A DNA stretch of 64,000 nt. Origin: Beta vulgaris subsp. vulgaris. Lineage: Eukaryota; Streptophyta; Magnoliopsida; Caryophyllales; Amaranthaceae. Shown piece after piece: positions 34,401 to 46,744 of the stretch (positions are counted from its first letter, which is position 1; each line of letters opens with the position of its first letter). A model generated the notes under the pieces. The model was not told where the DNA came from, searched no databases, and saw nothing but the letters and a program-made list of their open reading frames with translations. The translations under genes and the position numbers were made by a program. Location: the NCBI RefSeq assembly GCF_026745355.1, contig NC_079204.1, positions 2,053,501 to 2,117,500 of the forward strand, given 5' to 3'.

Positions 34401-37400
34401 TTGTCCTTCCTTTAGAATACCTTCTAACAGTGAGCCTCTCATTATCTTTATATTTCTGTCTCCTTTTATGATGTTTTGTAACAAACATGTTTTGTGAAAG
34501 CAAGTTGACATGGTATTAGAAACTGTGGAAGATGTTTGTGTGTGTAGAAAAAACTTAGTAATACGTTCTTATATGGAAGAAATTGATTCATCAAAGTGTA
34601 TGATGTGTTACCAACTAATTTTCTATTGTCTTTTAAGGATCCCTGCCTATAGTTTATGCATACTTTAATTTATTGCACTAAGAAGCTTAGAACTTGAAAG
34701 TAGTGCTTTTTGATGCTTCTCATAGGTTGATTTTTGACTTTTGAATACGGCATAGCACTACTTGATGAAAGGTATATTTGTTAATGTAGTACTTAAGCTA
34801 ATATTTCTAACTTTTTTTTTTTCCTTAAGAAGTTGAGTTGATGTATCAAAGCTGTCAGTTTCTTGGACATGCTTGTATGCTTTATGTTGCTATGTTGGCA
34901 CGTCTGTTGGAGCCATTACATTGATTTTGAGTGACCATTTCATCACTGAGTTCCAAGCCTTGTGTTTAATTTCATTAATATTACCAAAGGGATTACGGGG
35001 TTAACCCTGTAGTCTTGTGGCTGTTTATTGTTCTAAACTAAAGAGTACCTTCTATTCAAGTTACTGATGTTTGTTGTTTCCTTGTATTGTGTTCAATGTA
35101 GATGGGCCATGATGCATATGTACAAGGCAAAGAATCTGGTGGTCCTAATCCTTACGAAAGCGGTGGCTTTAATTTTCAGGATCTTTTCCACAATAACCCT
35201 TTCGATGTAAGGAGTTAAAGTTACTTACATTTTAATGGACATAATTTTTTTATTTTATTTTTTATGTATACGTTTATTTTTAGTTTGTTGGCAATTTGTT
35301 GATGTGTGCAATATTGAGAAGTTGATTGGAACTTGGTTTTTTCTTATGAAGAGCCCTTATCTTTTTATTCATTTTTTAGAATGTGGTCTGTTGATAGTGT
35401 CAACTAGTTGAGTTGGGATTGTGAAAACATTTTTGAATGTTTGGACAATCCAAGTTTCAGTTTCTTTTGTCATAAAACCGATACAAGATTCTGAGAGTTG
35501 GGGCTCCTTTGGTATCAAGGGAGTTTATGTGCACATAATTCACGTTGAAACCCTCCTTGCTATATATAAGAGGGATGTGTTGGAGAATCTGTATCTTGCT
35601 ATGCTGATGAATAATGGGTCTGTGAATGAAATGCGTCTTGTTGCATAGCTTGCTACCTTATCTCTTGTTTCTGGTTTTCTCTGACTTGAAGTTCTTAATT
35701 TATGATATGCAACTGTGAGATATAATAGTACTCCAGTCTTTGTTTGCATAGCTTGCCACCTTATCTTACCTTTAATCTTAGTTGTTTTCGAACTGTAATT
35801 TTCGCAAACTTGCTGAAGAATCAGATGATGACCTTCTTTTGTTTTGCCCTTGGCGTTTCCTTAATGATTCAGTATGGTGAAGTGATAAATTTTCTGGCAA
35901 CTTGGAAGTGGATGTTAATGACAAGTAGTTAGTGTATGGAAACTTGAGGCTAAGTATTTGGTGGTGTAGATGGAAGAGGAAAAAGAAGTGTATGTTCAAA
36001 AATTATTGTTTAGGAACTTGTATAAATGGATTCAAGCACTTTCTTGAATGCATTGGCTATCAATTTTGAATCTGTAGATGATGTAGTTCTAAAAGGAGGG
36101 CCTAGATGTGGTGCGCATATAGGTGTTGGCAAAGTAACTTCTCAAATGTTGGGTGCAACACCGTACGTAGGTTGAGAGGCACCCCTCCAGTCGCTTTTGT
36201 TGAGGCATAAGGCAAGCCACTTTAAGGTTAGAAGCAAGTGAAGAGAGACGAGATATGAACGGAAACCTAATAGACGATCAAATTTTTCTTCAAATAAAAT
36301 CTTGCCCAAGCAGTCAAGCTTTAAGATTCAACTTCAAGGTGAGGCCGGCAATTAAATGCTTGGTATCTCTTCAATTTCATCTCTGATTTATTGTCTCTAA
36401 TTGAAGAAAAAATCCTAATCGCAAGTTTGATTAAAAATTGGGTATTTGTGGTCTCTTGTTGCTGGTGATATCCGCCAGCAAGGTCTACAATTATCGTGGC
36501 CGATCATTTGTTTTTGGGTAAGTTCTTTTCTTGCTATTCGGTCTTCATTCCACTCTATCCTGTCATCTTTTTCCATCCATATTTCATATCTCTTCATTCT
36601 TATTATTCTCATTGATCTGGTTTATTAGTTCAGCTCCTACTCTTTTGTTTATTTAACAGATTTTTCACCAGAGGTTGAAATTGGTTTAATGGAGGTGGTG
36701 AAGTGGAGTTTTGGAGGTGTGGAAGGTAATTAAGGTTTGAAGGAGAGAGAGAGACGAGGTTGAAGATGGATGGGAGAAAGAGGCATGGCCATCAGGCCAT
36801 GTAGCTTCCAAGAAAGCTTTAGTAAAAGAAAAAAAGGGAAAGAGAGGAGAGACAGGAATGAATTAATTGGTGTTAATAAGGGTTAAACAATAGTCAATTA
36901 GGATTTAATTAACATGAATTAGGTTAATTAGTGGTTATTTGGATTAATTAGGTTGATTTAAGCATAATGACTACCGGAGTTGACCGCCATTAGTCATTAA
37001 GGGTATTATGATGTATTTAAAAAACCTCAGGGGCACCTTATGCATTTTTTAAACTACGAGGGCACCCTGTGCATTTTTTTAGTCCTTTTCAACTTGTACA
37101 AGATGTTTAAAACTTCTGCTCCCCTCCAAATTTAATTGACTTGTGAGTTGTGACCTAGGTGAGTGCTCCACTTTTGCTTGTGACTAGTGACTCAGGTACT
37201 CACCTGAGCCTCTCCTCCTGTCAGTTCCACTTTTTCTTTTGCTAAAGGCTTTTAGTATTTAATGGTTTCAATAACCACTTACTTTGAACTGGTATTCATT
37301 TTACTTAGATTTTGGCTCTTTTACTGGAAACTAGTACCTCAAAGTAAAAAAAAAAATAGCAAAAGAACAGCTCGCCTATGGGATGCACTCGGCTTTGCTT

Positions 37401-40400
37401 TGCACCTAGGCTTCTGAGACTCTTTGCACCTCAGTGGGCCTGGCTCACTCTAAAACTAAGGTAGATAAGATCGTGCATGATTATATAGTGCAAGGAAGTG
37501 GTTGTGTTTACATTTTTTTTGGAAGTATTTGAAGGGTCCTCCGGGCTTTTCATTTTCTGATGTCTTTTTTTTTGTTAGCTATCAAAAACTAGACAATACT
37601 CTCTTTTTTAATTTGTAAGTTTTTTCTACAGTTAGTACTGTACTACTGTGTTGCAATCGAATTGGGAATCAGAATGGGTTTCTTTTTATGTTGCCACCCA
37701 GGCTTCAGCATGAAAAACTGATCTTGTGACTTTAGAATCATTTAGGATCTTGGTGAGCTTTTAGTGGTATATTCTGCCTAGCTTGTTTATGGTAGTAAGG
37801 AAGGCTTCATTTAATAGTACTCAACCCTTCTTTTTTTTTGGTGAACATGCATACATCTAGAAGAGTAGGTACATGTGAGTACTTATCTTTCAGCCAGTTC
37901 TGTGATACTTTCTTGTTCTATCCTTGAGGTATTAATGGCATGCCAATCATTGTGGATTACAGTTTACTGACATTTTTACGCAAAGAAAAGGCCAAGATGT
38001 GAAGTTATCCTTAGAGTTATCTTTCATGGAAGCTGTTCGAGGATGCTCCAAAACAGTGACATATCGAACAACTTTGCCTTGTGAAGCTTGTGGTATGCTG
38101 ATCCCCCCAGTGTTATTTAGGTCTTTCTTGAGTCCGAAACTGCACGGTTTCAATTAGCTTGCTCTTTTCTTACATATTCGTCTTTTGTGAACTTTTTAAA
38201 GGTGGAACAGGTGTTCCTCCTGGAACCAAACCCGAGACATGTAGGCGGTGTAGAGGGAGAGGCATGGTGAGTGAACATGAAGCACAATCTTTATTTCAAT
38301 TTCACAGAAATCTACTCTCCTATACCGATGTTTGATTTTCTGATTTGCAGATGTTTATGGAAAAAGGCCCAATCGCCATCCAGACTACTTGTATTCATTG
38401 TAATGGAACGGGGAAAACATATACGGTATATTCTATTTGCTTTAGTTTATATTTGAAATAGGCGATCTTCTCTTTACTTTATCACTAAGCTTATTACTTA
38501 TTGTTTTCAAAATCAAATTAGATCAAACTAAGAAAAATTCAGACCACAAACTCTCTTATTTCTGTTTACTTGTAATTTTTAACCATATATGTTCAACTCC
38601 GAAAAACAAAAATTGATTTTAAAAAAATACACATTAAGATGAATCTAACAAGTTTGGACATGATAACATTTTTTTTCCTTACAAATTACTGAAATTAGTG
38701 TAAAAGATGGTTAAAGTTTAGTCAAAACGACAAACAGGATACAGGACCAGAAATATCTAGATAAGACCAAACTTTAATAATTTTACACAAGATTACCTTA
38801 TTTCAGGTTTAGAGAACATATCCGCAGTGCCTAATACATGAAATGATTACTTAGGCCTTGTGGCTTCATCTTATATGTAGCAGTCATGTCATTCTCCTTT
38901 CTAATGTGATCATTCCTCTAGTTTGTAGAATATATGGATAATCTCTGTAGATGTTCTATTGGAGATATATGTATCCCTCATGATATGTTTAGACGAGTGT
39001 TTGTGCCTAGAATTCGAAAGGGGGATGTGAAAATGAGTAGTGGTTTTAGGCTGTTAGGGAGCCAAACCAAGACCGACCTTAGGTAGGCTGGGCTCGGCAG
39101 TTGGCTCGAGCTCGAAGCAAACTTCGGCTCGAAGATCGGCTTAAGAGAGGTTCGAGATGTGTTTGACTCTTAGTAATCACAACAATGGAAGTGGAGACGC
39201 AAATACAAAATTTGCGGTCTTTATGTGTGTTGAATACTGTGCTGATTTATTCCTTTAAATATGCCGCATGCAGACACATTGCAAGTCCTGCAGTGGTAAT
39301 CGAGTGGTGCAGGGATCAAAGTCTGTCAAATTGGATATCATTCCTGGTAAGGGATTCTTTCTAATTGGCGTATCATGCACTCTTTTCTTTGTAACCTTTT
39401 ATGTTTTGTTTTATTCTATGCCCCTGTCCCTAGATTCCCTCCTGGGAGTTTTTCAAATTTATCATTCTTCCTTCTCTTAATGCTTTAGTGGCACCCGACA
39501 GTGCTGGTTAACATAGTACTGTATTCAAAATTAATAAAATTAAAATTTTATATGATATTTTAAATAAAAGACTATTTCTAGATGAAATTATATAACTTTT
39601 TTTTTTAAAAAAATATCTAGTTTCAAATTACACACAACGGTCTGGCACATCACTGGGCCAATGACTATTAGTTTTCAGAGTGGAGTAGCTGGGAAATTTG
39701 TTAAAATCAAAATGAGTGATCAGTTAATTTCTTACAACTGAATTTTCATTAAAGGCTTAAATATTATTGTCCTAGTTATTTTCTGAAAGCCGTTTCGGAA
39801 GTAATATTGGTATTATGGTATGTCTACAGGTGTTGATAATAGTGAAACTATCAAGGTATCTAGAAGTGGTGGGGCTGATCCTGATGGATATGGACCGGGT
39901 GACCTTTACGTTATTATCAAGGTATGCTTGGTAATTCTTGTTTCTGGCATTTCTCGTTGGACTTCTTGTGCAGCAATGATCTTACAAAAAGTGCTTATTC
40001 AGGTCAAAGAAGACCCTGTTTTCCGAAGAGAAGGTTCTGACATCCATGTTGATGCTGTTCTGAGTATTACTCAGGTTTTCTCTATGTTTCTCTTTCTATA
40101 TTGGTGAAATGCTTGAATTTGATGAAGTTTTGTTTGTGCTATGCATTGTTATGTTTCTTGCTCTTTGCAAAAGTAGTACACATCAGGACGTACTTATTAT
40201 AAGAAAAAGTGTGTATACTGGCAGCAAAGAAATTCCAAATCGAAGGGTGGGTTCCTTATTCTAAATCGTCTATTACTAATTAGCCAATCTACTTTTGAAT
40301 CACATCAATTGAGTTATTTACCCAACAAAAGACACTAGATGAGTTACCATATCCCATTTTCAAAATACGTAGTAAAGTTTTTTGCTTTAACTACACACAA

Positions 40401-41879
40401 CAGGAATTGCATGAAGAATTGCATCACATTACAGGTCATCATTGGACATGGGTCCAATGGGCAAGAGAGTTGCAGCTATGGATGTTGCTTGTATAGAGTA
40501 TGGTCAAAGGAGGGTTTTCTCATCAGGGGATTCTATAGGGTAAACGAAGTCATTATTGGCAATCCAATAACTTAAGAGCTAAGACCCATTAACGCGAGAA
40601 GCCAAAAGCTGGAGTAAAACTAGTTGTGACTGGGGAATCTACATTACACAGCCTATCGTTTACAGAGGCTATAGCACAAAGCATTTGCTAAGGAACTTGA
40701 TTGCATATGTTATTTCTGACTCTTGGTTTTTAGTTAGATTTGGGCTCCAATTCTTTTTGTTCTGAATTGATATTAGTCTCTTCCTCTGTGTTATGCGTAC
40801 AGATTTTATTTCCCCCCTATATGCTTTATATTATCCAATCACCAAGAATTTAATCCCTACTGCAGGCAATTTTGGGCGGGACAATCCAGGTTCCAACTCT
40901 CACCGGAGATGTTGTCCTTAAGGTTTGTACATCTTTCTTCTGTATACTTTGTATTTTTCCCAGTCTTGAAGATTCATACTTAACTGAACTTTTCTCCCCC
41001 CATAAAGGTTCGTCCTGGGACCCAGCCCGGTCAGAAGGTTGTGCTGAAGAAAAAAGGTGAGTAGATGGCATAATTGCATGCTGCAATTTGCTTGTTTTGT
41101 TCTGTAAGGTTTTCCGGAGTTGATGAACCCTTTGCCTTATATGTATGATAAAATTGCCGTAAATATATTATTATATCATGTAGGTCGTAGTGAACCGCTT
41201 AATACATTTTGCAGAATATTTGATACGAAATTGGAAGTATAGTTTCCAACTCTGTGGTGTGGAAACAGGTCTTTTGCATTTTTATTTGCTGAATCTAAAC
41301 TAGTGGGGTCATCTCATTACCTGTTGCACCATCTCCTTTCAAGGAAGTCCCTTTCATGTTTTCCTTCTTCACAAACCAAGCAAAATATTTGTAACTCTAG
41401 ATTTAGAATTCCGGTCATCAAGTGGGCAGCAGAATAATTCAAGGATATAGCCAACATTTCTCGTGCATTTGTTTCATTGAACCCCTCTGTACCATTTCTT
41501 TTTTGAAGTTGAAACGTGAAAGCTTGATACAATATGTGATTTCTTGCAGGAATTAAAGCAAGGGGCTCTGCCTCATTTGGTGATCAGTTTGTACACTTCA
41601 ATGTCAGCATTCCAACGTAAGTTTGCTGAGTTTATCCATTGGCAATATTATTTCTAGGGCATTTACTTGTATGTTTGCGATGGTTTTGGGTTGCCAGCTG
41701 AGCCTATGATATATTGATTGTTCAATATTCACGATTTCCTATCTAACGCGAGGGTGCCATTTGGGTGACGAAAAATTGGCAGGAGTTTGACCCCAAGACA
41801 GCGGGAACTTGTAGAAGAGTTTGCCAAAGAAGAGCAAGGAGAATATGATAAGCGCGCTGCAGCAGGGGCCTCTAGATAA
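28480..41879 (+). CDS. GFA2: mitochondrial DnaJ (Hsp40) chaperone, GFA2 type (17 exons, 457 aa)
   Basis: GFA2 is a type I J-protein of the mitochondrial matrix that stimulates Hsp70; in Arabidopsis it is needed for polar nuclei fusion and synergid death. Exons: 28480-28596, 31591-31684, 31790-31864, 32661-32743, 33009-33092, 33210-33248, 35102-35206, 37963-38092, 38202-38266, 38351-38425, 39274-39346, 39830-39921, 40003-40074, 40866-40922, 41008-41056, 41550-41616, 41783-41879. All phases join and the length equals what I recall for Arabidopsis (456). The presequence is Ser/Arg-rich. The J domain starts at [18 protein letters not shown] with HPD in [15 protein letters not shown]. The zinc domain has [24 protein letters not shown] and a weaker CKSCSGNR. 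The C-terminal domain contains [20 protein letters not shown]. Exon 2 and the exon 3 boundary are less conserved and are the least certain part. The long introns hold duplications and a purine tract. Confidence 0.94.
28590..29125 (+). repeat. duplicated block in GFA2 intron 1, including the splice donor
   Basis: The block starting at the real donor (gacaag|gtaattcatcg, 28591) recurs at about 28952 (gaacaaggtaatttatcg). It is followed in both by 'gttaagcagggttttacta', 'gtttggatcgttt', 'ttataaattaag' and 'actatgcattttttaa/ctcaagttgttgc'. The spacing is about 360 bp. The second donor is also a good match to the consensus. Confidence 0.8.
31080..31260 (+). repeat. possible SINE-like insert in GFA2 intron 1
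   Basis: A tRNA-like stretch with a B-box-like AGGGGTTCATATCCCC and an A-box-like GATGTAGTGGAAATG lies at 31085-31140. It is followed by a C-rich region. Neither a tail nor flanking repeats could be fixed, so this is tentative. Confidence 0.3.
32291..32370 (+). repeat. purine tract with long G runs in GFA2 intron 3
   Basis: About 80 nt of almost only A and G (one C at 32321), with G runs of 13, 6, 12 and 6. It could form a G-quadruplex or triplex, and long runs are prone to sequencing errors. The minus-strand ORF here is just the Pro/Ser-rich shadow of it. Confidence 0.85.
35615..38090 (+). repeat. duplicated segment 'A' (second copy) within GFA2 intron 7 and exon 8
   Basis: This is the source or sister of 26318-27498. 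Two stretches present here and absent there are about 36254-36809 and 37186-37893. The first is bordered by 'agagagacgag' on both sides (about 36244 and 36747), which might mark an insertion here rather than a loss in the other copy. Confidence 0.75.
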
Positions 41880-42471
41880 TTCGGATTTTCAAAAACTAAG
41901 AGGCAATATATGACTTGCATATTCACACAGGCATCTGAACTAAAGAATGAATAGAACTCCATATTACTCATCCATTTGGTCTAGTTTAGGTTATGATTAT
42001 TGTTCAAGGTTTTCCTTTGGAGCTGAGTTTGAAGGAGCTGCAGGTTGGGGCCAGAAGCATAAGCAGTTCAGTAGGCTTGAAAAGTTTTGTAGGAAGTAAA
42101 ATACTAAATTCATTTGATGCTGTTATGTGCAAATTAAAAAATTGGCCGCTATGCCAGGTTTGTAAATATTATCAATGAATGAATGAATTAAACTCTTCTT
42201 CATGGACACTTATATTATGTTGTCCTAATTACCCTCTTTTGAGGTTAAGTAATATTATATAATTTCATAACCACAAAATTACACAAAGAATAACACAAAA
42301 CCATGGACACTTAAATTTACTTTTGTGAGATATAATTATTTAGTATGATTTTTTTGTTTTTCTCGTGCAGTTTTGTACCTTATTAGTGAAAGTCAACCTT
42401 AAGTAATCTATAAAGAGTATAACTAACAATTCTTTTTAACAAATTTTTGCCACTATTTTCACATTGTAGAA
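41880..42471. other. GFA2 3' region
   Basis: It probably contains the 3' UTR (short runs such as 'atcaatgaatgaatgaatta' near 42170). No further coding is seen. Confidence 0.4.
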
Positions 42472-42790
42472 TGAACAATAAGAAATAGCACATTTCATGA
42501 AATTAATTATATTATTTGGTTACCGAATCAAAATAGCCAAAACATAAGGTTACTAATGAGAATTTCCAAAGGTGATAGCATATTTCATGAAATTAATTAT
42601 ACTATGTTTGAAAAATAATTATTGGTATATTTTCCCCGAATCACTAAAATAGTTATATTTTATAGGTGATAGGCTGATAGCCTATGATATTGCCAATTTG
42701 ACATCATCTTTTATCTAGGGATCCTGGGATTGAGTCTCGTCTCCTGCAAGTGGGATCTCCACACTCTCCCTATTTGTAAAGGTTTTAATC
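42472..42790. repeat. duplicated segment 'B' (second copy)
   Basis: This is the sister of 27499-27860. It has an internal repeat of 'catttcatgaaattaattat' (42490 and 42579). The phrase GGGATTGAGTCTCGTCTCC resembles a tRNA B box, so the block may itself contain a SINE remnant. Confidence 0.75.
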
Positions 42791-43665
42791 CCTTACTTTA
42801 TGTAACACCTACACAATTCATACACGTCTAAGATACGTCGTATCGACTTTGAGAGTGTCACCGTCGCGGTGAAATGCAATACTTCTTGAAATGAAGGCAT
42901 TAAATTAGAACATTAACTTACTCCTTATTATGAAAACTAAACTGTAGCAGAAATAATATGTTAACTACAACTCTGGAATCACTATGGACTCTTTTATTTA
43001 AAACCATTAACTAAGTAATTCATAAATAAACTCTAGAAGGTTCAATAAAAACATTTTAAAGGTTTAGAAACAAAGAGTATCCCGTGTATGTCCGAACTCA
43101 TGCAGCATCAACATCATACCTAATCTGCTCCCCATGGAATATCAATGGTTCATCACAGGTCAACAAACAACACAAACAACAAACAAACACCTATGATGAG
43201 TACGTACTTAAACAATGAAATAATATATCAAGCATAATCAAGGTAATAAAAATCATTCCTAGACATGATACAACGAGAGTATTAAACCCATCACACAAGC
43301 AAAAGCAGACATAATGCAGCAAGTAAAAGGACTAATGTCTATCACTCATGCTGAATAGGAACAGACATGCAGACATTAAAGACTATAATCTTACCATGTC
43401 CACTGATGCAAGATAACAAAACTAGGTAGCCAAAAGTACTGTTTCCCTATCTACTATCTTGATAAACTTGATTACTACTTCAAAAAAAAAAAAGTCTCAT
43501 GATTCAAGTAATTATATATAGATGATAGAAGTATAGAACAGTAATATGTTCCTCCTGTCAGCATATTTCATCGTCTAAGACTCAAATAACAGAGTTGCAA
43601 TAGAATTTGCTGCCACACATTGTTTAGTTTGTTTCAGTTTTATAGCCCTGCTGCCTGTATTACTT
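42791..43665. other. spacer without a recognised gene
   Basis: AT-rich. A GC-richer phrase, 'gtgtcaccgtcgcggtgaa' (about 42855), contains a small palindrome (caccgtcgcggtg). No ORF of interest. Confidence 0.4.
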
Positions 43666-43860
43666 TGCTTCGACTCATAAGATGGTTTAATCCAATGGAC
43701 ATATATCGTTGCATTGATTCTCGAAAATAATGAACACACTTAATTTCATTTTGTTTTGATGATTAATGTCTTTGCCTGCTGACAACAGAGTAGTGTTTTT
43801 TTTTTTTTTTTTTCACAGAAATTAAGAAAAGTGAATCATATGTTGGACCCACTCAAACTT
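43666..43860. repeat. duplicated segment 'D' (second copy)
   Basis: It shares 'ggtttaatccaatggacata' and 'aataatgaacacacttaatt' with the NDUFS6 downstream region. A run of about 22 T sits at 43797-43818. Confidence 0.75.
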
Positions 43861-43999
43861 AGCTAGTAAAACAGTCACATCTAAGCACTAATTACATCAC
43901 TACAATATCATCAAACATTTAATTAAGCTAAAAACTTAGTTTCAATCAACTCATGATCCTATCTATCTACTAAGCTTGATTATATGATTACCCTCTCTC

Positions 44000-44640
44000 T
44001 TTCGCTGCCTCTTGTTCCATAGGGCACCACAACCATGTTGCGGAATGGCAGGAACATCAATGTATTCCATGAAATGTGTTGTCTTCTTTGCTTTATTGCA
44101 TTGCTCATAATCATCATGCAATTTCTTCTTTGTCATCTCCAACTTTTTCTCATATGATAAGGAGTCTAATCAAGACTTGTTGCGTGCATTATTGCTTATT
44201 ACCATCGTGCAATCTCTTCTTTGTCATCTCCAACTTTGAGTCTACACAAGCTTTATTGCATTGTTTATTATCATCCTCCAATCTCTTCTTTGTCGTATCT
44301 AACTCTGAGTCTACACAAGCTTTATTGCATTGCCTATTATCATCTTGCAATCTCTTTTTTGTCATCTCCAATTTTTTGTCATAGGATAAGGAGTCCACAC
44401 AAGCTTTATTGCATTCCTTAGAATCATCCTGCAATATCTTCTTTGTTATGTCCAACTTTAAACCGTATGATAAAGAATCTAAACAAGACTTATTGCATTG
44501 CTTATGATAATCGTGCAATCTCTTCTTTGTCATCTCCAACTTTTGTCGTGTGATAAGGAGTCTACACAAGCTTTATTGCATTGCTTAGCATCATCCTGCA
44601 ATCTCTTCTTTTACATGGTGTACGTGACATTAATCTAATT
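44000..44640 (-). pseudogene. Lys/Cys-repeat protein gene (copy 2), broken, unrecognised family
   Basis: On the minus strand about seven repeat units of 23 or 28-29 residues follow each other, e.g. KLEMTKKRLQDDNRQCNKAC, with VDS or VDSLSYDK joining units. One open stretch (44569 to 44189) covers five units. A one-base loss before it and a stop plus frame change after it (about 44185) break the array. Past the break the right frame continues through another unit to an end FMEYIDVPAIPQHGCGALWN, KRQRKREG, then a stop near 43970. So the protein had a repeat domain and a short basic Cys-containing tail. An exon like that at 25.9 kb (NMKENASLWDM) is not seen here. I know no family with this repeat. 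Confidence 0.6.
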
Positions 44641-45019
44641 ATATCCACTTTTTTATTACAAGTACGAGAGACAACTTTGCACTTCTCTTTTACATAGTGT
44701 ATGTGATTAAGGAAATAAAAATCACATGGAAAGTATATTTTAACTTCAATAAAGAATCAGATTATTGTCGACCAAGTAATGAAAAACTGAACTAAGTCAT
44801 ATCAACGTGATCAATATGTAGCAAAAAATATAATATTATCATCAAAACTCAAAAACTAACGTAGTAGAATGAATAAGTTACGCAAACAATTAGAAAGATA
44901 GATAATGGAAGTCCTAAAACTAACAAAGAAAAACACAAAAATTTAACAAACGAAGATCATGAAAACTAAAAGAAATAAAACTTGCTTATTATTGATTAGG
45001 AAACTCAAGATTCATACTT

Positions 45020-45200
45020 TCACCATGAGAAAAACTGAACAACTAAGCTAGTCTATGATGATGTTGGCCTTAATGGCGTGAAGCTAAGCAAATCAGTAGT
45101 TGTTGTAGCTCGAATGAAAATATGGATGAACGAATATGAGGTAAATGTAATGTAGCAGTTATATTCGTACTCCTTCGTGGCTATTTATATAATTGGAAGC
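45020..45200 (-). promoter_or_regulatory. possible promoter and first exon of the Lys/Cys-repeat gene
   Basis: The minus strand has a good TATA box, ATTATATAAATAG (about 45180-45192). About 140 bp further on lies an ATG whose frame reads MVK and then meets a consensus donor GTATGA (about 45018). This would suit a short first exon, but no bridging exon was found in this copy. Confidence 0.35.
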
Positions 45201-46720
45201 TCGACTTGATGCACAAGGCAAATTATCCTAATCCTCATATAACTAGGAAATACTAATTTACGTATGCTTAGGAAGCTCAAGAACATTCACTGGGTGTCTT
45301 AATTACATTATTAAAGTTATGATAGAATCATAGTAGATGGTTAATATGATAGAGTTACGTATACAGTGAAATTCTATGACAATTTAACACGTTGTCAGTT
45401 TCCCAATCTGGGCTGCACTCTAGAAACCTCTTACTCTCTCAGCTTCCCTCACATATAAGGAAGTTTGGAGGCTCGAATTGGTGAATCTCGTTTCACATCA
45501 ATTTTTCAAGTGTTATGGCAAAGAGAGGTTGGGATGTGTTTGAGAGGCACGCAAAAGGCACCAATTTTATTGTTCTGTTGCACTGACTTCGTACTTGTAG
45601 TAGTCCAAACTTTGAAGAGGTTACCCAATAATGGTACCTTGTGTGGAAAGAGCTTTTTCCTGCTCAACTTTTGGCCAACCAACGTATTCGAGAGATCCTT
45701 GATCAAGGCCATGGAAATGATGAGACAGACTCCACAAGGCCGCACACTGTAACGTACTGACTCTTCCCTAGTCGCTATACGTGGCCTACTTGCTTCACAG
45801 TCTCGTCGGAAGCCAAGTCAAGGCACCCGCTTGGCTAAACTAAGTGTGCAACGATATTGGCTAAGTATGGAAAAGATGGCTAGAGAGAAGATTTCTAAGG
45901 AATGTTCTTAAATTGCTTGAGAGAGAATACAAGTATTGAATGATATGGACAAATGAGGAGGGGTTGCCTATTTATAGGCCTCCATCCTTCCTTCCCCTAA
46001 CTCTAGAATATTCCGCACCTCCTCAATTGGAGGATTCTACACAATTGTTGTCCTAGAACCTTCTACAAACTCTACAAGGTTTATGTACAGCAAGGAATAA
46101 TCTAGATACATTTTAGAAGTACCCTAGCCTAGAAGCTTTCCTCCAAGAGCATGCTAGACCCTTCTAGATCCTTCCGGTGCACCACCAAATATGCTCATGC
46201 ATCACCACACATTTTTGGGCCTTAAATTGAAATTTTGGCTCGACCATTATCTTTAATGTCCCAAAATACGGCAGACCCCCAAATTTGAGCTTATTTAGAG
46301 CTCATTTTGACACCATTGTGGACCGTTCTTGTTCCTGATGATAGGTCTTAGTCCAGTCGTTGCTTCGTCGTCTTCTACTTCGACCGCTGCCGAGTGGTGG
46401 TCAACTTTGGCTCTTGCCACCGATTATTGTAACGCTTCCTTGGGAAGCTAGATCTAGTTTTTTTTTTGTTTTTTTCCTTTTCTTTGTACTTTAGTTTCTA
46501 GTGGGTCTCTTCCTGAGATAGGGATCCACTAGATTAGGTGCCTATTAATCCTATTAATCTTTCCTTGAGATAGGGATTTCACTAATCCATCCACGTACCT
46601 GGTTCCAAAAAAAAAGTTGTATGTATTAGATATATTGTGTGGAACAAAGAAACAAAGATATTTGTGAACTTTTAGTTGCTATAACATGTTCTTCAATTAG
46701 AAAAAAAAAATTCTAGGACA
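45201..46720. other. unassigned, likely transposon-derived sequence
   Basis: GC content is higher than the surroundings. Open frames on both strands at about 45465-45752 look accidental. TGTAACG occurs at 45749 and again at 46430, and a palindromic GCCTATTTATAGGCC lies at about 45967. Phrases like 'cctgagatagggatccactag' (46511) and 'ccttgagatagggattt' (46562) are repeated. An LTR or LINE tail is possible, but no primer site, tail or target duplication was found. Confidence 0.35.
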
Positions 46721-46744
46721 ATTTTGCAATGGCTAGAATATAAC

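Noticed and set aside
44076..44421. Plus-strand ORFs over the 44-kb repeat array
   Set aside because: They are the antisense of the Lys/Cys repeats. The minus strand shows the better repeat conservation and an upstream TATA box.
44080..44600. CRISPR array
   Set aside because: The repeats are coding-like with no unique spacers, and the window is plant nuclear DNA.
45749..46450. Solo LTR starting TGTAACG
   Set aside because: No primer site, purine tract or target duplication could be fixed, and the second TGTAACG is not at a matching end.
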